Origin: Deltaproteobacteria bacterium HGW-Deltaproteobacteria-15
GTDB taxonomy: Bacteria; Desulfobacterota; DSM-4660; Desulfatiglandales; HGW-15
DNA length: 64,000 bases
Direction: 5' to 3'
Assembly (NCBI GenBank): GCA_002840535.1
Contig: PHBH01000003.1
Location: forward strand, 124,001 to 188,000
The notes below the pieces were generated by a model, which made no database searches, was not told the origin of the DNA, and saw only the letters and a program-made list of their open reading frames with translations. A program made the translations under genes and the position numbers. Below are positions 23,774-32,276 of this stretch, piece after piece (position 1 is the first letter of the stretch; the number at the start of each line of letters is the position of its first letter).

Positions 23774-26506
23774 ATGGGATTCGAGAGCGATCAGCCTTTT
23801 CATCACGTGTCGGTGCAGGAAACGCTGCGAAGGTTAGCCGTCCATCCCGACCGCGGTCTGGACGACGGACAGGTGCATGAGCGCCGAGAGCGTTTCGGGC
23901 GGAACGCGCTGACTCAGAAAAAAGGGCGGAGCGGTCTCGTTCAGTTCCTCCTGCAGTTTAATCAGCCCCTGGTATACATCCTCGTCATTGCCGCCGCCGT
24001 CGCGGCGTTGCTGGGGGAACCCGTGGATGCGGCGGTGATCTTCGTCGTGGTGCTGGTCAATGCGATCGTTGGGTACCTGCAGGAGGCCAAGGCCATTCGC
24101 GCGATCGAGGCGCTTTCGAAGACCCTGGTGAGCGCGGCGACCGTCATCCGGGACGGCGCCAAACTCCAGCTGGACTCCTCGGAGCTTGTCCCAGGCGATA
24201 TCGTGCTGCTCCAGTCGGGGGACCGCGTGCCCGCAGACATGCGGTTGATCAAGACCCGCGACCTCCAGATCAACGAATCGGCGCTGACCGGGGAGTCCCT
24301 TCCTACGCAGAAGAGCACGGACCCGGTGGGGGAACAGACCGCGATCGGCGACCGCGGGTGCATGGCGTTTTCCTCCGCCCTGGTCACCTTCGGCACCGGC
24401 ACCGGGGTGGTCGTCCAGACCGGAGACCGCACGGAGGTCGGCCGGATCTCCGAGATGCTGGCGGCCACTGAGATCCTGGATACCCCCCTAACCCGGCGAA
24501 TCAAGCACTTCTCGAAGCTGCTCCTGTGGGTCGTGTTGGGCCTTTCTGCCGTGACCTTTGCAGTGGGTTTGATCCACGGCGAAAAGGCCATCTACATGTT
24601 CATGGCGGCGGTTGCCCTCGCGGTCGGGGCGATTCCCGAGGGGCTGCCCGCGGCGTTGACCGTCATCATGGCGATCGGCGTGAATCAGATGGCCAATCGC
24701 AGGGCCATCATTCGGCGGCTGCCGGCAGTCGAGACCCTGGGGAGCACCACCGTCATCTGTTCGGACAAGACCGGGACCTTGACGCAAAACCAAATGACCG
24801 TGCAGCGGGTATACGCCGACTCACGGCTTGTGGAGGTGTCCGGTACAGGGTATGCGCCGGTCGGGGATTTTCTGGCTGACGGCGGGCCGTTTTCCGTCCG
24901 GGACGATCTCCCGGTCTTCGAGATCCTGAGGTGCGGGTATCTATGCAATGACGCGGAAATCGTCGAGGCCGAAGGACTCTGGAAGGCCCAGGGCGACCCG
25001 ACTGAGGCCGCGCTGGTGTCTGCGGCCATGAAGGCCGGTTTCTCCAGGGATGATCGGTCAGCCATGCGGCGACTGGACTCCATCCCTTTCGAATCTGAGC
25101 ACCAGTACATGGCGACCCTTCACGATCAGGGCCCGGACAAGCCGCGGATGGTCTACTTGAAAGGGTCCCTCGAGAGCGTGCTGGGCAGATGCTGGACCTC
25201 GCTCGGGAATGGAGCCCACCCGGCTGCCCTCGACACCGAAGTCGTTCAGCGGAAGGCCGAAGAGCTCGCCGCCCAAGGCTTGCGGGTCCTGGCCTTTGCA
25301 AGGAAGGAGCTGCCGCCGGAGACGCACGCGATCGGTCACGGTGACGTGGCCGGGGGGCTTCAGTTCCTGGGGCTGCAGTCCATGATGGATCCCCCGAGAC
25401 CCGAGGCCGCCGCGGCCGTGACGGCCTGCCAGTCAGCCGGCATCCGGGTCAAGATGATCACCGGAGATCATGCCTTTACGGCCGCCTCCATCGCGCGCAT
25501 GCTCGGCATCGCCGGATCGCACGACCAGGAAGGCCGCCCGCGCGTCGTCACGAGCAAGGATCTCGAAACCGTCCCGGACGACGATCTGGTGCAGCTCGCC
25601 AATGACGTAGCCGTGTTCGCCCGGGTCAGCCCCGAGCACAAGCTCAAGCTGGTGACGGCACTCCAGAAGCTCGGTCATGTCGTCGCCATGACCGGCGACG
25701 GGGTCAACGACGCGCCCGCGCTCCGGCGCGCGGACATCGGGATCGCCATGGCCCTCAGCGGGACCGAGGTGGCCCGCGAAGCCGCAGACATGGTCCTGAC
25801 CGACGACAATTTTGCATCCATAGAGGCGGCGGTGGAGGAAGGTCGGGGCGTTTTTGACAACCTTCAGAAGTTCATCGTATGGACCCTGCCGACAAACGGG
25901 GGCGAGGCGCTCGTCCTGATGATCGCCGTTTTCTTAGGTCTTTCCCTGCCCATTCTCCCGGTCCAGATCCTGTGGATCAACATGACGACGGCGGTCTTCC
26001 TGGGGATGATGCTGGCCTTCGAGCCCAAGGAGTCCGGGATCATGGATCGTCCGCCCAACCAGCCGCATGCGCCGCTCCTGACGACTGTGCTGACGGTGCG
26101 GATCGTGATGGTCTCCGTGTTGATCTGCGCTGCGGTTTACATCGTGCACGAGTGGATGCTCTGGGAGGGGGCAACGATAGGGGCGGCGCGCACCGCGTCC
26201 GTGGCGATGATTGTCCTTGCGGAAGCCTTTTATCTGTTCAACTGCCGAAGCTTCACCCGCTCCTTTGTCGCAATCGGGGTCCTTTCCAACCCCTGGGTCT
26301 TGCTGGGTGTGACCGTCATGGTGCTCCTGCAGATCCTCTTCACCTACCTTCCGGTCATGAACCGGCTGTTTCACTCCGAGCCCCTGCCGGCTGAGGCCTG
26401 GCTGCTGATGTGCGCGCTCTCCTTCCTCTGCTCCGCGGTCGTGGGCTTGGAAAAGCGGCTGCGCGCCCCACGGGAGGAACGAACCCTTGCGTTAGGGCGG
26501 AAGTAG
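23774..26506 (+). CDS. P2-type cation-transporting ATPase
   Basis: 910 residues, ATG 23774 behind GGAGG. Domain order: N-terminal cation ATPase domain, actuator with TGES (172-175), PEGLP in M4 (288-292), phosphorylation site DKTGTLT with Asp331, nucleotide-binding domain, TGDGVNDAPALRRADIGIAM hinge, then a C-terminal domain with several membrane helices. The PEGLP motif and length place it with bacterial Ca2+/Mn2+ or Mg2+-type P2 pumps rather than heavy-metal P1B pumps; there is no N-terminal metal-binding domain. It transports a cation across the inner membrane at the cost of ATP. Ion specificity is not readable here. Confidence 0.9.
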   Translation: MGFESDQPFHHVSVQETLRRLAVHPDRGLDDGQVHERRERFGRNALTQKKGRSGLVQFLLQFNQPLVYILVIAAAVAALLGEPVDAAVIFVVVLVNAIVGYLQEAKAIRAIEALSKTLVSAATVIRDGAKLQLDSSELVPGDIVLLQSGDRVPADMRLIKTRDLQINESALTGESLPTQKSTDPVGEQTAIGDRGCMAFSSALVTFGTGTGVVVQTGDRTEVGRISEMLAATEILDTPLTRRIKHFSKLLLWVVLGLSAVTFAVGLIHGEKAIYMFMAAVALAVGAIPEGLPAALTVIMAIGVNQMANRRAIIRRLPAVETLGSTTVICSDKTGTLTQNQMTVQRVYADSRLVEVSGTGYAPVGDFLADGGPFSVRDDLPVFEILRCGYLCNDAEIVEAEGLWKAQGDPTEAALVSAAMKAGFSRDDRSAMRRLDSIPFESEHQYMATLHDQGPDKPRMVYLKGSLESVLGRCWTSLGNGAHPAALDTEVVQRKAEELAAQGLRVLAFARKELPPETHAIGHGDVAGGLQFLGLQSMMDPPRPEAAAAVTACQSAGIRVKMITGDHAFTAASIARMLGIAGSHDQEGRPRVVTSKDLETVPDDDLVQLANDVAVFARVSPEHKLKLVTALQKLGHVVAMTGDGVNDAPALRRADIGIAMALSGTEVAREAADMVLTDDNFASIEAAVEEGRGVFDNLQKFIVWTLPTNGGEALVLMIAVFLGLSLPILPVQILWINMTTAVFLGMMLAFEPKESGIMDRPPNQPHAPLLTTVLTVRIVMVSVLICAAVYIVHEWMLWEGATIGAARTASVAMIVLAEAFYLFNCRSFTRSFVAIGVLSNPWVLLGVTVMVLLQILFTYLPVMNRLFHSEPLPAEAWLLMCALSFLCSAVVGLEKRLRAPREERTLALGRK

Positions 26507-26608
26507 CCGCCCCGGCCCGGGAGCCGCCCGGACGGGCGCCCGGCACGCCTGCATCCTGGACTCTGTATTTTAAGTCCAAGTCCCGAAGTCCCGGATCGGA
26601 CCAAGCAA

Positions 26609-26974
26609 TCAGTCGTCCCTCGCCAGCATGGCTCTTTCGGCGAAGGCCTCCCATGCGTGGACCAGGTGCAAGGATGCGGCCTCTGATAACACAAGCGAAC
26701 CTGCCAATTCTAGCATCTCCAGGTTGAGGGCTTGCTCCGCGGCTGATGGTTTCAATGGATCGAAGTCTACCGCCGCCATAATGCAGCACAATCGCAACCG
26801 ATAGGGCGCGATCAAGGATTCCAGAGCCCGCATGTGCTTGGCCACCGACTGCACATTCTCCCTGCCGGGCGCAACCACTTCGACGATCGTCAGTGTTGCC
26901 TGGTTGTTCTCTGTCAAAGAGACTGCACGCGAGACAGCCAAAGCCTGGTCCACGTTGGCTTCGGTGACGTACAT
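26609..26974 (-). pseudogene. universal stress protein, internally deleted
   Basis: 121 residues. ATLTIVEVVAPGREN and RALESLIAPYRLRL match the first Usp domain of tandem UspE-type proteins. The text then jumps to IMAAVDFDPLKPSAAEQALN and HLVHAWEAFAE, the start of the second domain. The end of domain 1 and most of domain 2 are missing, so this is a deletion remnant. It is last in the minus-strand run that begins with the dehydrogenase gene. Confidence 0.65.
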
Positions 26975-26998
26975 AATATTCCTGAATCTGTTCCCCCT

Positions 26999-27094
26999 TT
27001 ATGGGTTCCGGATGTCGGCAGGCATGTTCTTTTTCCTTCCTATCATCCTCCCCATCTTGAACCGGACAAGCGCATTTTGCAGAAAGGCTCTCAT
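26999..27094 (-). CDS. mini-ORF translationally coupled to aor, 31 residues
   Basis: ATG at 27094 overlaps the aor stop as TAATG. The peptide is basic and begins MRAFLQNALVRFKMGR. The same start and overlap occur at the histidine kinase gene (17636), where the frame continues into the kinase. It is either a conserved small protein made with the oxidoreductase or the truncated head of a kinase gene. Confidence 0.4.
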   Translation of the reverse strand: MRAFLQNALVRFKMGRMIGRKKNMPADIRNP

Positions 27095-28983
27095 TACACA
27101 GGAAAGTCCCGCAGCATCTCATGGATGCCTTTGTGCATCTCGTACCAGAACTCATAGGCGGCGGCATGTCTATCCCTGGTGAAAAAATCAATCCAGTGGT
27201 CCAGCTCAGGATCGTTGACCCCATCGGTCCCTTTTTTGTTTTTTAGGAATGTGAACACCATGTCCATGTTGCGCTCCGACTCCCAGAACACCGATGCATT
27301 GCGGCTGGTGATGCGGCTGGCGGTCAGACTGACGGACCGCAGGAATGCATCTTTACAGCCGAACAGGTTTTCCAAAATGTCGGGGATCAGCGTTTCGGCC
27401 CAGGCACGGTGGAAACGGCAGATCCCTAAGGTGTCCAGCATCAGCTCCTTCAGCATGCGGTTGGCGTTTTCTCTTCCCAACTCGCGAGGCGGCAGAAAAT
27501 CACGACCGTAGTGCATGTAATATTTCCCCGTGATGGCCATGGGGGCCAATGCCCCGGGTGTCCAGTACTGGTTGGGGACCATCCAGCCCTGGCGGCCAAA
27601 GGCATTGTATACAAACCGGTCAAGCACCTGCTTCCCCTTTTCCCGTGCAAGGCGGCGTGCAAATTTCCTGGCCCCAAACTGCAACGGTATTTTTCCGCCG
27701 GGTTGCGTCATCTGATCCAGCAACGCCATGCCAAGCTCAGCATTATGCATGGAATCGTCCGCCGCATCAAAGTTCGCCATTGCCCATTTAGGCATCCGAT
27801 CCACCCCAAGTTCTTGGGGCGTAATTAAACCATCGTGCAGACAGTCCATGAGCCAGGCAAGGGTTCCGCCCACGGAGATGGCATCAAAGCCCAGGCGGTC
27901 GGCATGGTGGTTGAGTTGTTCGGCGGCTCGCTGGTCGAAAATACCGCAAAGCGGCCCCATGGTCTGGTAGGGTTCGTAATCTTTTTTATAGATGCCGTGC
28001 ATTTTTTTGCATACCGCCGCGCACGGTTCACCGCAATTGCGCTGCTGCCTGGTTTGAATGGTCTCCTCGTTGAACTGTTTGAGGTAATGATTCAGGATGA
28101 AACGTTCGTGAAGATCCCTGCGCTCTTCCTGACTCCAATAGATGGTACGGTAATTCAACGCCAGGATATCGCCATCCATGGCGGCGTAATTGACCCCGAA
28201 AGTGCCGCCCGTATTGAATTTGGGATCGTAACGGTATTTGGTGGTGGCCTCCATGTCCTTGGCGGCCATGCGCTGGTTGAATTTATCCTTGAACCATTCG
28301 TCCGCCACGGAGCGATCTCGAAAATCCTCGTCGATATAGGTTCCGCCGTATATGATGCCCACAAGGCCATGCTCCTGAAACAACTTGCTGCCGAAGCCTC
28401 CCCGGCCCGCCCAGGTATCCACATGGGTCAAAATGCCCTTTTTCACCGGAGCGGACCCAATGGCGCCGAAATCGGTAGAGCGTGCGGCCGGCCCGACGGC
28501 CAGCACCCGCGGGTCCTTTTCATACCTTTCAACAAACAACTTAATGGCATGCTCCATCGCGGCATACACCCCTTTGCGGCCTTGGTCCCAGACCCGTCCG
28601 GGTTCCACCGGAACCAGTTCCACCTCGATTTCTTCGCCGTGGTTTCGATTCAGATACAAAAGAGAAGGATGCGGGGCTTTGCCGATGAGACTGAGCATGT
28701 TGATGCCGAGGTTATCAAAAACCAGAGCCGCCCCACCCATGGAGGAGACATAAAAACCGTGCCAGCAGGGGGAGATGCCGGCGAATATCAGCCGATTGGA
28801 TCCGGGAAAAACAGAGCCGGCCAGCAGCCCGGCGCCGATGGTCAAGGCGTTGTGCTTATACGCCAGGTGGATCCCCAGATCCACGGGGCCGAAAAAATCG
28901 CCGACACGGTAGCGCTGCATGCGATAAAAGCCGGTGGCGGCATCCAGCATCAGTACTTTAAGTTTGTGTTTGTTTTCAGACAT
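27094..28983 (-). CDS. aor: aldehyde:ferredoxin oxidoreductase family protein
   Basis: 629 residues; start at ATG 28983 with GAGAGG upstream; the 33 residues read further upstream are not protein-like. Domain 1 (about 10-210) binds the tungsto- or molybdopterin: GSNRLIFAGISPCWHG, SSMGGA, GRGGFGSKL. The [4Fe-4S] ligands are CGEPCAAVC (Cys317, 321, 325) and a later Cys, probably in LGICRFHRAW. PLCGIFDQRAAEQLNHHAD is typical of domain 2. It oxidises an aldehyde to the acid with ferredoxin as acceptor in the cytoplasm. The neighbours (PfkB, dehydrogenase, phosphorylase fragment) suggest sugar catabolism. The substrate cannot be read. Confidence 0.88.
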   Translation of the reverse strand: MSENKHKLKVLMLDAATGFYRMQRYRVGDFFGPVDLGIHLAYKHNALTIGAGLLAGSVFPGSNRLIFAGISPCWHGFYVSSMGGAALVFDNLGINMLSLIGKAPHPSLLYLNRNHGEEIEVELVPVEPGRVWDQGRKGVYAAMEHAIKLFVERYEKDPRVLAVGPAARSTDFGAIGSAPVKKGILTHVDTWAGRGGFGSKLFQEHGLVGIIYGGTYIDEDFRDRSVADEWFKDKFNQRMAAKDMEATTKYRYDPKFNTGGTFGVNYAAMDGDILALNYRTIYWSQEERRDLHERFILNHYLKQFNEETIQTRQQRNCGEPCAAVCKKMHGIYKKDYEPYQTMGPLCGIFDQRAAEQLNHHADRLGFDAISVGGTLAWLMDCLHDGLITPQELGVDRMPKWAMANFDAADDSMHNAELGMALLDQMTQPGGKIPLQFGARKFARRLAREKGKQVLDRFVYNAFGRQGWMVPNQYWTPGALAPMAITGKYYMHYGRDFLPPRELGRENANRMLKELMLDTLGICRFHRAWAETLIPDILENLFGCKDAFLRSVSLTASRITSRNASVFWESERNMDMVFTFLKNKKGTDGVNDPELDHWIDFFTRDRHAAAYEFWYEMHKGIHEMLRDFPV

Positions 28984-29088
28984 TTCGAACCTCTCATCAA
29001 CGCGCCATGCCTGTTCGCAACGACTTTTTCTCCAGCGACTGGGTTTACTCTTCTCTTTGTTATGAAAGTTCGGTGGTTGCACCTTTTT

Positions 29089-29907
29089 TCATCGGTTAAA
29101 ATAAGCGTTGAGCACGTATTCCTGCACCATCCGCTGGGTGTTGAAAAAGGAGCCGTTGATGGCGATGGAGTAGGCCATCATGTCCATGAAAAGGTGCCGA
29201 TCGTGATAAAAAAGGGGAACAACGGCATGCTCCAGCTTTTCGTACAGCGATGGGGCATCCTGTGAATGGTCCCGCTCCACTCCCTTTCCGTGAACTGGCT
29301 CTCCAATGGACCATCCGGTCAGGCCCTCGATGTGCCCTTCGATCCACCAGCCGTCCAGCACGCTCAGATTCGGTATGCCGTTCAAGGCCGCCTTCATCCC
29401 GCTGGTCCCTGAAGCCTCCATGGGCGGTTCGGGCGTGTTGAGCCAAAGATCCACCCCGGAGGTGATCATCGCGCCCAGCACCATATTGTAGTTCTCCAGA
29501 TACGCGATCTTGATATCGTGCTGGAGATACTGCCTGGCACTAAAAATCCGTTTGATCAGCTCCTTTCCCTCATGGTCCCGGGGGTGGGCCTTGCCACCGT
29601 ATACGATCTGGATCTTGCCTACCTCATTGGATATCCTTTTGAGCCTCTCCATGTCCCTGAAAAGGAGATCCGCCCGCTTGTAGGTGGCAGCGCGCCGGGC
29701 AAAGCCGATGGTCAGAATGTTTTCATCCATGTCCGCCCCGGTTTCCCGGTTCACCAGTCCAAGGAGCTGTTTTTTGCTCTGCATGTGGGCGCTCCACAGT
29801 TCCTCCCTGGGAAGGCTCAGGGCATAGCGCAGGCTGAAGTTGTCCTGCCTCCACGAAGGAATGGTGCGGTCGAAAAGTTCTCGAAACGGTGCTGAGACCC
29901 TTCTCAT
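29089..29907 (-). pseudogene. alpha-glucan phosphorylase, C-terminal fragment
   Basis: 272 residues matching the C-terminal third of the GlgP-type (GT35) glucan phosphorylases: [67 protein letters not shown]. The catalytic core N-terminal to RVSAPFREL, over 500 residues in the family, is absent. The fragment begins within 20 bases of the pfkB stop codon with no ribosome binding site. A deletion joined pfkB to the middle of the gene. Alone it cannot be an active phosphorylase. Confidence 0.78.
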
Positions 29908-29925
29908 TATGATGGGCGTGATGCT

Positions 29926-30861
29926 TCAAGTCCCTGTAATGATGCTTTCATACAACCGCTCGGCATCCTCCCTGCGGCACAATTCCGTGCCGGGCGTCAT
30001 GACGGCTGCCGTACCGGCGGCCACGCCGAAAAGTACGGATTCCCTGAGAGGGTTTCCCCGGGCCAGGCTCAAGACGATACCGGCCACCATGCTGTCCCCG
30101 GCCCCGACCTTGCTGACGATGGGCACGGTGGGGGGCAGGATGTGTTCGGCGAGCTTTTCCGAAACCAGCAGGGCGCCTGCTGCGCCGAGGGAGATGACCA
30201 TCACCTCGCACCGGCCGCTTTGGACCATCTTTTTGGCCGCTGCCTTGATCTGCGATTCCTCTTTGATATCCTTCCCAACCAGTTCCCTGAATTCACGCAC
30301 ATTGGGCTTGATCAAAAACACCCCTTCCTGAAGGGCCTGCTCCAGAGCTTCACCCGAGACGTCGATGATCGTTTTTGCTCCCCTGTCCTTTCCAATGCGC
30401 GCAACCTGTGCATAGAAGTCAGGGGGCACACCCGGCGGAAGGCTGCCGCTGGCCACCACATAATCCGGTGAAGGCTCCATGGCCGATAGTTTCTGAAGAA
30501 ATGGCTCCCATTCATTTTTCTGAAGCTCCGGTCCCGGCATTCCAAAGCGGTACTGCTGTCCGGTGGATTCCTCCAAAATGACCAGACTCTCCCGGATCAT
30601 TCCATCGACGGGAAACGGCCGATGGTCCAGGCCTTCTTCGTCCAGAAGTTCTTGAAGCCTCTTCCCTGTCAGTCCCCCCGAAGGATAAAGCAGCAGGGAT
30701 TTGCCTCCCAGTTTCTTGATGGCCCGGCAGACATTCACCCCGCCCCCTCCGGGCTCGAAACGAGGAGGTTTGCAGTAGAGCTTTCGCTCGGCCACGACAT
30801 GCTCTACGCTTGAGCTCTTGTCGATGGCCGGGTTCAAGGTTATGGTGACGATGGTTTTCAT
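29926..30861 (-). CDS. pfkB: 6-phosphofructokinase II / PfkB-family sugar kinase
   Basis: 311 residues from ATG 30861 (GGAGGG upstream). TITLNPAIDKS at the N-terminus, RFEPGGGGVNVCRAIKKLGG, and the PfkB signature VGAGDSMVAGIVLSLARG near the C-terminus with the catalytic Asp. GQQYRFGMPGPEL closely resembles the E. coli PfkB stretch, which favours 6-phosphofructokinase over 1-phosphofructokinase or tagatose kinases, though these are close relatives. It phosphorylates fructose 6-phosphate with ATP in glycolysis. It lies 37 bases after the dehydrogenase gene on the same strand, so probably one operon. Confidence 0.85.
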   Translation of the reverse strand: MKTIVTITLNPAIDKSSSVEHVVAERKLYCKPPRFEPGGGGVNVCRAIKKLGGKSLLLYPSGGLTGKRLQELLDEEGLDHRPFPVDGMIRESLVILEESTGQQYRFGMPGPELQKNEWEPFLQKLSAMEPSPDYVVASGSLPPGVPPDFYAQVARIGKDRGAKTIIDVSGEALEQALQEGVFLIKPNVREFRELVGKDIKEESQIKAAAKKMVQSGRCEVMVISLGAAGALLVSEKLAEHILPPTVPIVSKVGAGDSMVAGIVLSLARGNPLRESVLFGVAAGTAAVMTPGTELCRREDAERLYESIITGT

Positions 30862-30898
30862 TACTAACCCTCCCTGCAGCAACCCACGCAGATGCTGC

Positions 30899-31912
30899 CT
30901 AGGTTCGTTTCGCGGATATCACATTCTCGGGTTCACCCCCGGTGAAGGATACGATATTGCCCACCGTGGTGCTCAGGATGCGCTCTACCGCCTCCCGGGT
31001 GTTGAAAGCGCTGTGCGGGGTTATGACCACATTGCGAAGACGGAGCAGGATGTGATTGAGCAGCATGGTCTCCAGATCATGTTTCTTGTCATAAACCGAA
31101 CGCAGCAACTCGGCCTCTTCCCGGATGCCTCCCTCTTCCGGCAGGACGTCCAGGCCTGCTGCCGCCACCTTTCCTTCGCCGATGGCCTTTGCCAAGGCCT
31201 TGATGTCCAAGACATCGCCTCGGGCGGTGTTGATCAGGACCACGCCTTGTTTCATCCTGGCAAATTCTTCGTCGGATATCAGATTTCGGGTTTTCTTGTT
31301 GGAAGGCACATGGAGCGTGATGATGTCGGAGGAAGCCAGGAGTTCATCCATGTCCACATAGCGAAAGCCCAGGCGGGAAGCCATTTCTTCGTCCGGATAC
31401 AAGTCCGAGGCCAGGATTTCCATTCGAAACCCCTTGGCGATTTCAATGACGCATTTGCCGATGCTCCCGGTGCCGATCACACCCAGGGTCTTACCGAAAA
31501 GATCGAAACCCTGGAGCCCTTTCAGGGAAAAATCCCCCCTGCGGGTGCGGTCAACCGCTGCAATCATCTTGTGGCTGATGGCCAGCAGCAGCGCAAAGAC
31601 ATGCTCTGCGACGGTGTTGTCCCCATAGACCGGCACATTGCAAACGGTTATGTTGTTTGCCCCGCAATACTCAAGGTCGATATGATCGAATCCGGTTGAG
31701 CGCGTGGCAATGAGCTTCAGACGGCCTATATGCCTCAGCACATCGGCCGATAGATCGGAGTAGATGAAAGGAGATAGCGCCTCCGCGTCGGAGTATGCCT
31801 CTGCATTTTTATGCGTCAGGGGTCCTGCAACAAATTCAATCTGGTGCTCCGCTTGCATGCTTTGAAAGGTCTCGCGCTCCCAATCCTCAATCTCAAAGAC
31901 AATGATTTTCAT
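30899..31912 (-). CDS. D-2-hydroxyacid dehydrogenase (D-lactate dehydrogenase-like)
   Basis: 337 residues from ATG 31912, with GGAGG upstream. The N-terminal catalytic domain ends at ATRSTGFDHIDLEYC. The Rossmann domain shows GVIGTGSIGKCVIEIAKGF with a following Asp in ILASDLYPD, indicating NAD+. The active-site set appears as NTARGDVLD (Arg), a Glu in VLPEEGG and His in ITPHSAFNT. It most resembles fermentative D-lactate dehydrogenases: pyruvate to D-lactate with NADH. The reading frame continues upstream without a stop into the yeeE relic, which could yield a fusion if that start were used. First gene of the minus-strand carbon island. Confidence 0.85.
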   Translation of the reverse strand: MKIIVFEIEDWERETFQSMQAEHQIEFVAGPLTHKNAEAYSDAEALSPFIYSDLSADVLRHIGRLKLIATRSTGFDHIDLEYCGANNITVCNVPVYGDNTVAEHVFALLLAISHKMIAAVDRTRRGDFSLKGLQGFDLFGKTLGVIGTGSIGKCVIEIAKGFRMEILASDLYPDEEMASRLGFRYVDMDELLASSDIITLHVPSNKKTRNLISDEEFARMKQGVVLINTARGDVLDIKALAKAIGEGKVAAAGLDVLPEEGGIREEAELLRSVYDKKHDLETMLLNHILLRLRNVVITPHSAFNTREAVERILSTTVGNIVSFTGGEPENVISAKRT

Positions 31913-32120
31913 CCATGAACCTCCATCACAATCCTTTTTTTCCAGCCATCTAAACAGCAGCAGGGCGCCGGCGATAAACAGGGGAATAATGGCCCAGTGG
32001 TTCATCCCCAGGACTTGGGGCAGGGTGATGCGACCCAGATTGTCTCAAGTATACACGGTTTTTTCAAGAACCGGGTAAGCCTCCGCAAGAAGGCCTGCCC
32101 CCACCACCATGTCCAGAATG
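31913..32120 (-). pseudogene. yeeE/yedE-like relic, C-terminal part
   Basis: On the minus strand: LDMVVGAGLLAEAYPVLEK, TVYT, a TGA where family members have Trp, NLGRITLPQVLGMNHW, then a transmembrane segment IPLFIAGALLLFRWLEKK. It then runs in frame into the dehydrogenase start. It is the paralog of the relic at 17671-18575 and carries the same TGA. No start codon region survives. Confidence 0.7.
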
Positions 32121-32276
32121 CACTATCGATGGAGCCATACCCAGAACTGGGAAGTGGCACCGGGAGGTCCTTCGACAGGCCACCCTTCCGATACCTGAAG
32201 CGAGAAGAACCTCAAGCCCGAATCTGGACGCGCCGATGCAAAAGTGGTATCGTCATGCAGGACAAGAACCGTGGAA
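32121..32276. repeat. dispersed repeat, copy B (pairs with 18656-18812)
   Basis: Closely matches 18656-18812. Here it joins the yeeE relic directly; copy A has about 147 more bases (18509-18655) at that point. It ends over the GTG start of the DHH-CBS gene. Confidence 0.7.

Noticed and set aside
26355..27224. Minus-strand ORF of 289 codons
   Set aside because: Overlaps the usp relic, the mini-ORF and the aor tail in another frame; composition is not protein-like.
27835..29265. 476-codon plus-strand ORF opposite aor
   Set aside because: Antisense shadow; the minus strand encodes a clear aldehyde ferredoxin oxidoreductase with iron-sulfur cysteines.
32046..32048. TGA in the yeeE relics as selenocysteine codon
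   Set aside because: The position is Trp in the live paralog, no hairpin is evident and both copies carry other damage.
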